Assembly (NCBI GenBank): GCA_028386065.3
Contig: JAKUCV010003222.1
Coordinates: forward strand, 216,711-280,710
Reading direction: 5' to 3'
From: Turnera subulata
Taxonomy: Eukaryota > Streptophyta > Magnoliopsida > Malpighiales > Passifloraceae
DNA: 64,000 bases
A model generated the notes under the pieces. The model had not been told where the DNA came from and ran no database searches. It saw only the letters and a list, made by a program, of their open reading frames with translations. Below, in pieces: positions 32,901 to 43,445 of this stretch. The stretch's first letter is position 1. Each line of letters opens with the position of its first letter. Both the position numbers and the translations under genes were made by a program.

Positions 32901-33330
32901 AGAAAGATGCGAAATCGAGACTTCTTCGATGGATTCTTATGTTGCAAGAATTCGACCTAGAGATCAAGGACAAGAAAGGAACGGAGAATTTAGTTGCTGA
33001 TCATTTATCAAGATTGCAATTGGAAAAAGACGAGAAGCAAGAAGAGGAGAAACCGATCAATGACGCACTGTCGGACGATTACCTCGCCATGGTCAATGCG
33101 ATTTCCACAAAGAAACCTCCTTGGTTTGCCAAGTTTGTTGATTATCTATATCGCATGGGATACATTCCTAAAGATGAGAGAAATTATGATCAAGTCTACA
33201 ATCAAAGCGATTTTCATGGGAGGCGATTCACCGAAAAGCTTCATGATCCACCATAACCGCCCATCCATCCAGTCCAGCTAAGACGACAGTAAAGAAGCGC
33301 TGTGTGGGTGGCAACCCATAGTTTAAGGTA
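32900..33330 (+). pseudogene. RNase H end and pol tail of Athila-B; integrase deleted
   Basis: The frame 32939-33256 gives [20 protein letters not shown] and HLSRLQLE (end of RNase H), then the linker [18 protein letters not shown]. Here the zinc-finger and DDE integrase (about 350-400 residues) should begin, but after about 30 residues the frame ends in EKLHDPP, like the Athila pol terminus. A KKRC..GGN-like phrase follows near 33290-33320. Integrase has been removed by deletion, so this copy cannot integrate itself. Confidence 0.75.
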
Positions 33331-33827
33331 GTTTTAGTGTTTTGAGTTTTTTATTTTCATTAATTTTTGTTTTTGATTCTGAGTCTTTGCAGATTGCAAA
33401 AAAGGAGGAATTTTTCAAGGAGAGATCAACCACATTGAGGAAGGGTCAAGAATAATTCTTCATCAAATTAATCAGAGAAGCTTTTCTTAAACTCAAACTT
33501 TTACTTTTCTACGTAATTTGTGTGATGATTTGCTTGAGTGCTTTGTTGGATTTTATTTGTTTTGATGCATTCATATACATTTAGCACTTACCCTTAGGTT
33601 CCGATGGCAAGTTCATAACAAACTAGGCTAAATTAGAGGAGACAATTTTTTAGATTAGTTTTAAGGATTTTCTTAATTTCTCTAGCACCCTAGGATTTTT
33701 CACTTTTCATAATTCAATAAAAAGATAAAAACCAAAAATAATAGAAAATCACAAAAAAATCAGATAAACATTTTAGAAAAACACAAAGAAATACAAAAAT
33801 ACAAAAAAATTGGGTTAGGACATACCA
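33331..33827 (+). other. Untranslated region after pol (Athila-B)
   Basis: About 500 bases, A-rich at the right (33715-33815). No coding pattern. Confidence 0.6.
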
Positions 33828-34096
33828 ATTAGTGCACCGTGGCGCACAACGAGGACAATTAGCGCACCCACGGGCTAGGAAAGGCACACCAACCCGCACA
33901 TCAGCACGCACCAAGGCGTGCCAACGCGCAGGTCAGCGCGCACCAACTGACCCGAGGACGCACCACAGGCGCAGGCCAAAGGCGCACCCGAGCGCACCCG
34001 AACACACCAGTCGATGACCCGCAGGCGCACCAACCAGCGCACCCAAGGGCACACCCAGGCACGCCAATCTGCACCAAAGGCACACCGACCCGAGAG
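33828..34096 (+). repeat. GC-rich block of GCGCACC-like words
   Basis: About twenty irregularly spaced variants of GGCGCACC / AGCGCACCC / AGGCACACC in 270 bases, between pol and the env-like frame. GC content is far above its surroundings. All three frames and the minus strand stay open across it, as expected of a CG-rich repeat rather than a gene. Confidence 0.7.
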
Positions 34097-34376
34097 CAAG
34101 GAGGCCAAGGACATGTGACTGACTTGGATTATTGGACCAGCCCCTTTGTGATTTTTTTTTTAGTGTCCTACACCCCCCAAAAATATATATAGTTTAGTAT
34201 TCCTTTAGTTTCTAGGATTAGGATTTAGTTTTTTTTTTATTTAGGAATTTTCTAATCCATGGAGAAATAGGATTCCTAGAACACACCTACTTTGAATACT
34301 AGTTTGAGGAGGATTCCTAGTACCCATAGGACTAGAAGTCGGCACCAACACCACCAATTCCACCGCCTCTAGAGCC

Positions 34377-34384
34377 TATAAATA
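34377..34384 (+). promoter_or_regulatory. Possible internal promoter (TATAAATA) before the env-like ORF
   Basis: TATAAATA lies 149 bases before the ATG at 34533, with CA-rich leader sequence downstream, like a plant core promoter. An internal start would explain how a frame after pol is expressed, but a splice-derived mRNA is the alternative. Confidence 0.45.
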
Positions 34385-34532
34385 CACACCCATACCCCCA
34401 TATGTTTTTCCACACCAAAACAGCCAAGCTCTAGAGATCCTTACATCTAGTGCCGATTTTACTCCCCTAGCTCCCTTTTGGTTTTTCTTTGATTTTTTTT
34501 TCGTCTCCTACCCTCTTTAGCCCTAGTTCAAG

Positions 34533-35755
34533 ATGAATTTTCCCAAGAGCATCCCTAGGATGGCCAACACCAACCCTTGCGGACCTAACTTCACCATCAC
34601 CGACCATACCCCGCGCTTTATGCCTATGCCTAAGTTTACCGAGTACAATCCGGGATGGATTTCTGAAGAGAATCGCGCTAGGTTTGACAAGCTGATTAGG
34701 AGGCCTATAATTCCTACGATGTACATTGATTTTGAGGTGGTTGAATCTTAGAATCTTGAGGAGCCGATTGGCAAGTACCTTGCCAACATAGGACTAGTCG
34801 ATTTTTGCAAGATTAGGGAGCCGTCATACGAGGAGCTTACGTATGAGTTTCTTGCTACTTTTGGGTATGACGTGGATCTCAAGGACATTCATGATCCTAG
34901 CTATGTCAAGTTTCGGCTTGCAAGGAAAGATTATGAGATGAACTTAATTGATTTCAACAAGATTTTTGGTTTTGATGCCGAAGGATGGCGAGTTGCTAGC
35001 TGTGGCTTTAATGCAAGTGTCATGTGGAATACACTTTGCAGTACTTCATATGCGCGCTTGAATGGCTTGGCTAATGACTTGTGCATTAAGGGCAATGCAC
35101 TGAGGTATTTATACAGAGTTTTGGCACACTCTTTCTTTGGAAGAACCAAAGATGCACACAAGGTGCAATGTGATGAGCTTTTGTACTCTTTTGCATGGTA
35201 CAAGGGTACAAACTCAATGGAGGACTTTCGTTGCTGCAAAATTTTGCTCATATTTGCAAAGGAGAAGGCGAGATAGCATGTGGAGGTCTGATCACTTATA
35301 TCACGAAATTCTTAGGAATTAACCTAGATCCCTACACTTTGACCCCTTCTAACCCCGCAATTGAGATTGTGCATAAGCATGTTGCCGCAGTAATGGCCCT
35401 AGAACTCCATGAACCCATTGATCCATACCCTTTTAGTGATGAAGAAAAGGTTGATGAGGAATGCTTTTGTGTTAGCACACAACCGATCCACCGTAAGCCA
35501 CCATCGTCTACATCATCCGTAGAATTCGATTCCTCCAACATCTTCGACTTTCTCATGGGATGGGAAGCTCAAGTCGATGGCATCGCCAATCTCAACAAGA
35601 CCAACGGCTAATTACTCTCTCAAATGGATAAGTTGGTTGATATTGTTGATAAGTTAGGGAGAGTCATATGCAGTAAATTGGATGAACAAGAGAAGACCAT
35701 CACGAAACTTAGGAGAAGCTAGAGAACATAGAGAACAAACTTGCCAAGGAGTAGT
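34533..35755 (+). pseudogene. ATHILA ORF / env-like third frame
   Basis: Starts at ATG 34533 and reads without a break for 72 codons to TAG (34749-34751). It continues in the same frame (EEPIGKYLANIGLVDFCKI, SYEELTYEFLATFGYDVDL, FNKIFGFDAEGW) to a frameshift near 35270. It then goes on in another frame (GGLITYITKFLGINLDPYTL) to 35611. This fits the ATHILA ORF family found downstream of pol in Athila elements, often discussed as env-like. Its real function is unknown. At least one stop and one frameshift make it a pseudogene. Confidence 0.75.
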
Positions 35756-37709
35756 TTCATGCATCATCATTTTATGTGTTGTGTTTTTATTGCTTTAGGT
35801 ATTTACTTTTATAGGATGCAGTAAATGCTAGTCATCCTCGTGGAAATTTGAATTTCATTTCAATTGTGTTTAATTTTGGTGTCATGAACACCTAATGGCA
35901 ATGCAATTTCGATTTCTCTATCTCTCTTATGGTTGATTCTTACTTTCTTTCTTACTTGGATTATCTTTTATTATGTGCTATACATGTTTTGATCTAAGTT
36001 TGAGGAGAGTGCCTCTCTTATGTGCCTATCTTTTTATCTTTTGTTTCTTTTCTTTCTTGGCCAATGAGGACATTGTCCGACTTAAGTTTGAGGAGGGGGA
36101 ACAAATTTTTTTGAAATTTCTTTGTTTTTGTTTGTTTAGTGTCAATAAAGAGCATGTTTTTGACCTTAATATATTGAGTATGCACATTTTTTATTCTAGA
36201 TTACTTAGTATAAAGCCATTACCTTTTACAAAATTGTTTTCAACTTTATTTATCCAAATTAATTTTCAAATTGTTTTCAAAATTATTTTCAAAATTATTT
36301 TAAAAATCATTTTCAATAAAATTTTTTCAAAAAAATCGACAAAAAATAAAAAAAATTCGAAAATACCAAAAAGATTTTTCTTTGTTTTTCAAATTATTTT
36401 CAAAGCTACCATTCTATGATCAAGATGATTTTGTTGATGGATAACCAAGAGAGTTACTTTGAGTTTTTGAAATCTTTTTCTTTTAGATGCAAGAAGTTTG
36501 ATTTTTGATTGATCTTGTGTTCATGCTTAGTTATGATGAATTCATGCAAGTTCTAGGATTCTTTGCCAAGCATTTTTCGACACCCTATGCATTATTTTTC
36601 AAAATTTTTGACGTCACGTATATATTCTAGAATAAGTTTTCAGAACTTTTCAAAACGAATTTTTCTCATAGAAGCTTAATGAAAGAGATGATTTAGGCAT
36701 TCTTTGTTTAAACCAACAAGCCAATAAAAAAGCCTACCTTTTATCATTATCCCTTGTTTAACCCCTTTGAGCCTAAATCATAGTAGCTAACTTTTTTTTC
36801 TTTACCCACATTTTACCCACCTTTAACCCTTTGAAGCCTTATAGCTACCATTCTTTTCTTTTATTATCCATACCCTATTTTTCAAAGTTTCTTAAGAAAT
36901 TTTTGTTCTATGTTTTTATTAAGATCTTTTCTATGATAAGTGCAATTGTACGATATGTTTTCACATCCAAGAAGATCTATGCATTGAAGATGTTTGCACT
37001 TTCAATTGTTTCAAGTATGTTATGGGATGTCAAGTGCAAAAAAAAAAAAACAAAAAAAAAGAGAAAAAAAAATCGGCAAAGTCGATTCAGAAAAAGAAAA
37101 AAATATTCAGAAAAATCCAAAAAAGAGATGGAAATTGCGCAATCAGTGGTTCCTAAAACAAGTTGAATTTTCTTTTGATAATCACATGATGGATGTTATT
37201 TCAAGACTTGCACTTTGATAATTATTTTCAATCTCTTGATAATGCATATTGCAATCTTTTCTTAAGTGAATTTTTGAACTTTGATTTCCTATACACCTTT
37301 TCTTTGATCAGCCTTTACCCAAGACCCCATTACAACCCTTTGTAAAGTCCTATTGTTCTTTTTGAGAGTGTTTATTCGTAATAGTGGAGTTAAGTTCTGG
37401 AATTTGCCTATGGGACAAGTTTTTTAAATTTTCATGACGTCAATTCATTCTTGCATGCATATGGGAAGTTGATTTTTGCTAAGTAATTTGTGTGAAAGCC
37501 TTTGCGGGTAAATCTGACTATGGCATAAATGCTTTTTCATGAGCTTTTCTTCCTTTCTTGGCATTTGATCTTAAATATTTTTCATAAGCTCTTGGTGATT
37601 ATCTTGGAAGTCTTGATATGAATTCTCTTTGACTGTGTGATTTGGTGGAGATTTTCAAAACCCTCATTTGGTTTATTTTGATTTACTTGCTTGAGGACAA
37701 ACAAAGTTT
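35756..37709 (+). other. 3' non-coding region of Athila-B
   Basis: About 1.95 kb, AT-rich, with A-runs (36330-36370, 37035-37120) and no protein similarity. Frames of up to 148 codons (35973-36419) are Phe/Ile/Lys-rich and appear to be chance. Confidence 0.65.
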
Positions 37710-37723
37710 AAGTTTGAGGAGAT
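37710..37723 (+). other. Polypurine tract of Athila-B
   Basis: AAGTTTGAGGAGAT, directly before the 3' LTR at 37725. Confidence 0.8.
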
Positions 37724-37724
37724 T

Positions 37725-39181
37725 TGATAACATCTAAATGTTAGTGTTTTTATGATGGTTTTGAATGGCTTTTACTATGTTTTCTTGGTCAATTATGTGT
37801 GTAATCTTTATAATATTGTGTGTTTTCATGCATTGTGTCAATTAGTACTTCAATTTTGCTGATTAACTGTTTCTATCAGGAATTTATCGTTTTTATTGAA
37901 GAATGGAAGCCTTTTAGCCAAGATTGGAAACCAGGCCCAATTTAGGAAACTTTCTGCAAGAATTCAATTTCCATCCAAAGTACGAGAGCCCCACCGACTT
38001 CCAGCTGCTAAAAACAATATAAAAGACCCCCTAGATCGACATATTCAGGAGGCAGAAGTCAGAGGGCGAAGCTCTGCCGAATTTGTTAGTTATTAGGTCA
38101 CACACACTAGTAGGGTTAGGGTTTTCACTCTTTTGGATCCTCTAGGTGGTGACGAATTCCTCATCCAATTTCAAAGGTTATCCCCCACAACAATTCCATG
38201 TTTTTCAAGCAAAATTTGAAGGTTCAGAGTCACAGAATCACCACTCCAATTGCAGCAGAAATCGAGTCAAGAGGAGCAAGAAGTCGACGCCATCACTACC
38301 TACACCAATCGGCCAATCAATTCCCTCTCTTTCTCTTCTTTTCGTTTTTATTTTTGTTAAATTGTTTACTTGATGAATTCTTGTGAGATTTTGATGATTT
38401 GCTATTTTATTATGAGGAACTAATTCTCTAATCTAGGATTAGGGATGTAGCCAATTACTTCTATGGTTTTATTATATATGAATAGAATTTTATTCAATTG
38501 ATTGTGTTGTTCAATCTATGTGTGCCGAATTTATTATCTACTTTGGATTGATTCTTATTGATTGCAACATGCGAGCGCTGCGTGATTTATATGATGATAC
38601 CTAGAAGAACATAGATTGATTGATGTAAAAATATGCGAGAGCTGATAGTTTCCTAGGGCTTGATTGATTGTTTTGTGCTTAATGCGTTTAGTAGTGATGC
38701 TAGACTATGCGAGAGCTAGGTAGTAATCTTTGCGGAATATTTGATTCAATATGCGAGAGCTGAGGCTTAAGACATTAGAAACAATTGCCCACAATCACAC
38801 ATCAACATAGATATCGACTCCATGATTAATAAACCTAGAAAGTAATTGCGTGAACCCCGATTTCCTAGATTGCTTTAGATATTGATAGAACTTTGCTTTA
38901 GATTAAGTTTGCAATTTTATTTCTTTTTATTTGTTCGTTTCGACATCACCCTACACCATCTTTTATTTGATTTGCCTAGATAATCTTAGGCTGTGACACT
39001 AGATAGTACTTATTTCCTATTTTTCGTGGATCGACCTTGATTAGACTACTATACTACATAGTACACTGTGCGCTTGCAGTTAACAATCGTTGCGTTTACT
39101 CGTGAATTAGTTGTGTGTCGTGTTGTGAATTGATCAAAAATTATAAATTTGAAAAGTCACGCGTAAATCTAAAACGCATCA
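37725..39181 (+). repeat. 3' LTR of Athila-B (380 bp shorter)
   Basis: 1457 bp, TGATAACATC to ACGCATCA. It matches the 5' LTR apart from several percent substitutions and the absence of the segment corresponding to 27180-27559. The junction is at about 37960 (CTTTCTGCA followed by AGAATTC). Confidence 0.95.
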
Positions 39182-39186
39182 GCAAC

Positions 39187-39519
39187 CGGCTGAGCTTCCA
39201 TCAGCGAGATGTTATACATCTTTTGATTTATCCATGCATTAAAGCATCTAGACAATTGAGTTTTATAAGTAGTCTGAATAAGAATTTTGGCCACCTCCAA
39301 ACTGCTACTTGATTCAAAATTATTATGGAGTTTGATGAAAATTTGACTGAAAAAAGATTCACACCATACTTCAGGAGGAGCACCATAAATATTAACCCAA
39401 CATTCATGATGAGACGCTCCAACTCCTTTTTCCCACTTTCTCAGTAAATCAAACGTGTCCTTACACCAAGCACTTCAAACATGCCAACATGGCCTACCAT
39501 ATGAATAACATGCTTCATT
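39187..39519 (-). pseudogene. LINE-1 ORF1, N-terminal fragment (DUF4283-like)
   Basis: On the minus strand broken frames give WVNIYGAPPEVWCESFF and LEVAKILIQTTYKTQ, then NAWINQKMYNISLMEAQPV. This is the pattern of the DUF4283/RRM-like ORF1 domain of plant LINEs, an RNA-binding chaperone of the element particle. The 5' end is truncated at 39519, as is usual for target-primed insertion. Confidence 0.65.
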
Positions 39520-39533
39520 AGAATATATACTTT

Positions 39534-40021
39534 AATTGGCACCTTACTGATCATTTGTCACAATGGCTTCTTGGGCACTTCTTGAGGAAGATTTTGTTGT
39601 TTTATCCTCATTTCAAACGTTCTATTCTTGTGGTCTCAATATGGACACTAATTTTGTTATTTTATTTCACATAATTCACATGATCTTCACTATAACATTA
39701 TTTGTTTAATCAATTTCAAGTGGCTAGCCATATTTCTTTAAAACATCACTGAAAAACATATGAATAACAAATTACACCGTCTTTTGAACAATGTCAAAAA
39801 AAAAGCTGAACTTCTTTGAACGACAGTGACTCCATTGCAATCTTATAGGACATGCTTAAAGTAAACTGAAAAGTTAGCATCCAAAGTATCATTGGTTTAT
39901 CTGGTGTGAAGATATAGCATAATTATCAACAAGGAATATCAAAAGGGAAAGTGGAGTAGCCACTTAATTAATTGCGTTTAAAGCAGATGCTAAATATGTT
40001 CCTCCTCTTGCTTGCTGCATC
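39534..40021. other. Intergenic, upstream region of the small host gene
   Basis: About 490 bases of AT-rich DNA. No transposon signature is seen. It should contain the promoter of the gene at 40125. Confidence 0.5.
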
Positions 40022-40028
40022 TATATAA
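40022..40028 (+). promoter_or_regulatory. TATA box of the small host gene
   Basis: TATATAA in the context CTATATAAGG, about 100 bases before the ATG, leaving room for a start site near 40055 and a 5' UTR of about 70 bases. Confidence 0.6.
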
Positions 40029-40124
40029 GGAGATTCGTGGGGTGGTGTTGATTAACCACAGCCAAAATAAGAAGAAATTATAGTTTTGTTATTAGCTCCC
40101 CATTCAATAATTAATAGAGCTAGC

Positions 40125-40352
40125 ATGACAAGTACTCAAGTCAAACGTCAGGTGAGTGATTTTGTGGAGCATGGGTTTGATACAGCCCACAAGGTGGCAG
40201 ATGTTGTGTTATTCCCTCTAGCCCCTATTGACGGTGTCATACATGGCACTGCTCGAGGGATCCTCAACTGGCTCACAGACACTCACCCTCATGAAGACCA
40301 AGCAAAGATGAAATCCTCCAATCCCACCGGAAGCCGCCCCGCTCACACCTAA
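40125..40352 (+). CDS. Small unknown protein, 75 residues (candidate host gene)
   Basis: A complete frame from ATG 40125 to TAA 40350-40352. I do not recognise the family. The sequence has a charged N-terminus (MTSTQVKRQVSDFVEHG) and a hydrophobic, possibly amphipathic middle (about KVADVVLFPLAPIDGVIHGT, ending in ILNWLTD). The tail is polar (HPHEDQAKMKSSNPTGSRP). There is no signal peptide or clear membrane helix. Support for a real gene is a TATA box about 100 bp upstream, a plausible leader, an AATAAA 440 bp downstream and no link to any transposon. It is single-exon as far as seen. Upstream in-frame codons have no ATG, so this start is the natural one. Confidence 0.65.
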   Translation: MTSTQVKRQVSDFVEHGFDTAHKVADVVLFPLAPIDGVIHGTARGILNWLTDTHPHEDQAKMKSSNPTGSRPAHT

Positions 40353-40365
40353 GAACCTCTAGCTA

Positions 40366-40616
40366 CAGGGGCGGAGCCAGGATTGGATTTCAAGGGGGGC
40401 CAAATTTGGAACATGAATTTAGGGGGGGCCATAATTGTGTAAAATAGAACAAAAAATGCAATTGTGAGGTTCGAACTCTTGATTTCAAGGTAAAAAAACC
40501 AAATTTTGACCACTGAACTGCTACTCAACCCACGTCATATTAAAGGAAAAATGCATCATGAGCCAAGGTTAGGGGGGGCCAGGGCCCCTGTTGGCCCCTC
40601 CCTAAATCCGCCCCTG
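40366..40616. mobile_element. hAT-type MITE in the 3' region of the small gene
   Basis: 251 bp with inverted ends CAGGGGCGGAgcc... and ...tCCGCCCCTG and a perfect 8-bp TSD TCTAGCTA (40358-40365, 40617-40624), the hAT signature. It has no coding capacity and contains G-rich AGGGGGGGCC words near each end. It sits just 13 bases after the stop codon and would be transcribed in the 3' UTR. Confidence 0.9.
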
Positions 40617-40621
40617 TCTAG

Positions 40622-40660
40622 CTAGTATCCCTGCTGGAGAGAAGCCTGCAGGGATACTAG
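40622..40660 (+). other. Perfect 13-bp stem hairpin in the 3' UTR
   Basis: CTAGTATCCCTGC (40622-40634) and GCAGGGATACTAG (40648-40660) are exact inverse complements around a 13-base loop. The left arm begins inside the hAT TSD. In RNA this would be a stable stem; its function is unknown. Confidence 0.75.
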
Positions 40661-40793
40661 AGCTCTGATGCTAAGATTATGGTCTAAGACACTAAGGTAT
40701 TGTGTAACTAGTTATAAAGCTGCTTGTACAAGGTTTCTATTACCCAATACGGGACTGTCGTTTGTAATGTGATGCATAATATATAATCCATAC

Positions 40794-40799
40794 AATAAA
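40794..40799 (+). terminator. Poly(A) signal of the small host gene
   Basis: AATAAA in an AT-rich context about 440 bases after the stop codon, with a TGTAATGTG upstream-type element near 40755. It fits plant 3' ends. Confidence 0.45.
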
Positions 40800-40967
40800 G
40801 CATCCTTTTCACTGGCTTAAATAATTTGGTACTTCAGGGATGAGCACTTCCACCTCATGATGTTAATTCTCTCTAACATACTCACAAAAAGATATTTCAC
40901 CTTATGAAACATCCATAAGCCGTCGTAGGTCATAGGCCCTCGCGAGTGTGAGAACCTGTCTAAAAAA

Positions 40968-41395
40968 GGGTCAATTATATTTTTTGTCCTTGTGTTTATG
41001 GGTTTGAATATTTTTCATCCTTTTGTTACAAAATGGACATTTTTCATTCTTGAGTTTATTTTTCGGGATATTTTTCATTTTTCTCTGATTTTTCGAAAAG
41101 AAAATGCTGACGTGTTAATTAAAACACTGACACGTCAGCTATATGGGCTCACATTGAACTGAAAAAACACAAACCAAATCACCCCACCCCGACCCGTTTC
41201 GCCCATGGGTTTTACCTATTTTTCAAGTTAGCCAATTACAAAAACACCCCCAAAAAATAACCCAGTCCAAAGAAAACAAAAAATCAACACACCCATACAA
41301 CAGCCTAGGCGTCACCGTTTAGGCCACACCCATCAGCACACCTTCATCTTCTTCGTTCCTCTCTCCCACATTCATGAACCACCAACACCCCCACC
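40968..41395 (+). repeat. Left TIR of the Pack-MULE
   Basis: Inverse of 42372-42796. Shared phrases include ACACTGACACGTCAGCTATA, TTACAAAAACACCCCCAAAA and CATGAACCACCAACACCCCC, with scattered differences. Confidence 0.9.
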
Positions 41396-41769
41396 TAACC
41401 AAACCCAACCCCTCCTCTTTCTTTTCTTGTTTCCCCGAGTTTTATTTGTTTTTAATCGGGTCTCTTGTTTCGTTCCGGGTGGTTGCTTTGGTTCGTGGTT
41501 GTGTTGACGGGGGTTGCTGGTGGAGTTGTTGGTGGCGTCGAGTTATGTGTTGTGGTGGCTTGTGGCGGAGGACCCGAGGTTCACTTGGGCTTGGGGTCGG
41601 ATCGAGCTCGCACCGCTGTTAATCCGGTAAGCCTCTGCCGCTCCTTGTCTCTTCCTCTTTTTTTTTTCTTTTCCTGAGTTTGCTGCTAAACGGGATGATG
41701 TTTGTTTTTTAGGATGGATTCTGTGGGTGTGGGAGCGGGTGTGATTGTTGGCGGCGGCTGCCGCTGTTG
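41396..41769. other. Core of the Pack-MULE, unassigned GC-rich part
   Basis: About 370 bases with a G-rich stretch (41470-41620). It could be leader or intron sequence of a captured gene; no protein match was recognised. Confidence 0.5.
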
Positions 41770-42018
41770 TCAGTGGAGGATCTCCGGCGCCACGTAGGCC
41801 GGGGTGCCGCAGAGGGTGTGGAGCAGCCCGTCTTGCCGCACCTGGTCCCTGATGGCGCTGAGCCTGAAATCGGAGACCTTCAGGTCGCGGTGGAAGACGT
41901 CGCGATAGTGGCAGTATCCGACGGCGGAGTTGAGCTGGTGGAAGTAGCGGCGGGTGAGGTCCTCGCTGAACCGACCCTTGGAAATCTTGGCGAAGAGAGG
42001 ATGGAGGAAGGGAGGCAA
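41770..42018 (-). pseudogene. Captured CBL-interacting protein kinase (CIPK) fragment
   Basis: An 82-codon open frame reads [45 protein letters not shown] then [20 protein letters not shown]. This is the catalytic loop to activation segment of plant CIPK (SnRK3) kinases, which act with calcium-sensing CBL proteins. About 13-15 residues between HRDLK and VSDF are missing (the PENLLLD segment), and DFG is DFR, so it cannot be an active kinase. The N-lobe and the NAF/FISL regulatory part were not captured. Confidence 0.9.
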
Positions 42019-42029
42019 GGGATTCGTGA

Positions 42030-42140
<111 letters not shown>

Positions 42141-42371
42141 TTTTTTATTGTTGTTGTTGTTTGGTTTTGGATTTGATGTTTAAGAAACTTGAATGTGGAA
42201 TTAAAAGAAGGTTGCTTTAATGCTTACAATTTGTGATGGTTTCTGGGTTTTAGCTTGATGAATATCACAAGTTAATGATATTAATTTTTCAATTAAGTAT
42301 ATGTAATTCTGGAAGAAAATTAGATTCATGGATTGCTGGCGGGTTGGAGACGGTGGCGGTGGTGTCTGATC

Positions 42372-42796
42372 CGGTGGGGGTGTTGGTGGTTCATGGATGT
42401 GGGGAGAGGAAGGAAGGAGATGAAGAAGTGATGATGGTTGTGGCCAAAACGGTGACGATTTGGTTGTTGTGTATGAGTGTGTTGTTTTTTTGTGTTACAT
42501 TGGGTTATTTTTTGGGGGTGTTTTTGTAATTGGCTAACTTGAAAATGGGTAAAATTCGTGGGCGAAATGGGTCGGGGTGGGGTGATTTGGCTTGGGTTTT
42601 TTCTGTTCAAATGTGGGCCCATATAGCTGACGTGTCAGTGTTTTAATTGACACGTCAGTTTTTCTTTTCGAAAAATCGGAGAAAAATGAAAAATGTTCCG
42701 AAAAATAAACACAAGGATGAAAAATGTCCATTTTGTAACACAAGGATGAAAAATATTCAAACCCATAAACACAATGATCAAAAATATGATTGACCC
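42372..42796 (-). repeat. Right TIR of the Pack-MULE
   Basis: Inverted partner of 40968-41395, ending ATTGACCC before the TSD at 42797-42806. Confidence 0.9.
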
Positions 42797-43445
42797 GTCT
42801 AAAAACAGAAGTTTTAGGACCTCTTTTCTGTCTTGGAGCTGTCATCCATTATTTGTTGGAAGTAAAAAAGAAATGGAAAAATCACTACTTCTTAAACCTT
42901 CACAAGGGACTAATCATACGAAATCAGAATGTTAATGGCACGTCACATATAAAAAGATGTGGGCGCCCCACACCTATGCTTTGACCGATATAAAACTATA
43001 TAAAAATAAAATCTTTATTTCATATATATTTGTGAGAATGAATGGGTTAATGGTATAGTTGGTACCCGAATTCTTTCAAATTTGTCAATTATATACTCCG
43101 ACTTTTTTTTCCGTCAATTACTTGTACTTTTTAAATTTGGTCAATCGTGTATGTCGGGCAGCATTTTGATGATGTGGCATGCTGCCCGCCAATAACTTAT
43201 GTTAGTTTGCCCCTTAAATTTCAAATTTAATCATGTTGGTCCATTAAAATTATACAATCAAGTCCTCAAATTGTTATTATATTCAATTAAATCCTTTTTT
43301 AAGAATGATAATACTTTAGTCTAAATTTTTAGTGTTATACATAATTATTACTTGTGCAATATTTAATGTTATAATTCTATCCTATATACGATTAATTTTA
43401 ATTAATTACTAAATTGTAATTAATCACAAAAGGAAATAAAAGATT

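Larger units (their letters stand above)
26946..39181 (+). mobile_element. Athila-type Ty3 retrotransposon with env-like ORF (Athila-B)
   Basis: The order is LTR (26946-28769), tRNA-Asp-type PBS, gag, protease, RT, RNase H, a GC-rich repeat block, an ATHILA/env-like frame, an AT-rich region, PPT and LTR (37725-39181). It lies in LINE-1 ORF1 with TSD TCAAC/GCAAC (26941-26945, 39182-39186; one mismatch). Integrase is missing. Stops and frameshifts occur throughout, so it is dead. Confidence 0.95.
25274..39519 (-). mobile_element. 5'-truncated LINE (LINE-1), split by the 12-kb Athila
   Basis: A perfect 14-bp TSD AGAATATATACTTT occurs at 25260-25273 and 39520-39533. A T run at 25274-25281 is the poly(A) tail on the minus strand. 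The two halves (25274-26945 and 39187-39519) together are about 2.0 kb and hold an ORF1 fragment. No endonuclease or RT follows ORF1 before the tail, so ORF2 is missing. Athila-B (26946-39181) interrupts ORF1. Confidence 0.8.
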
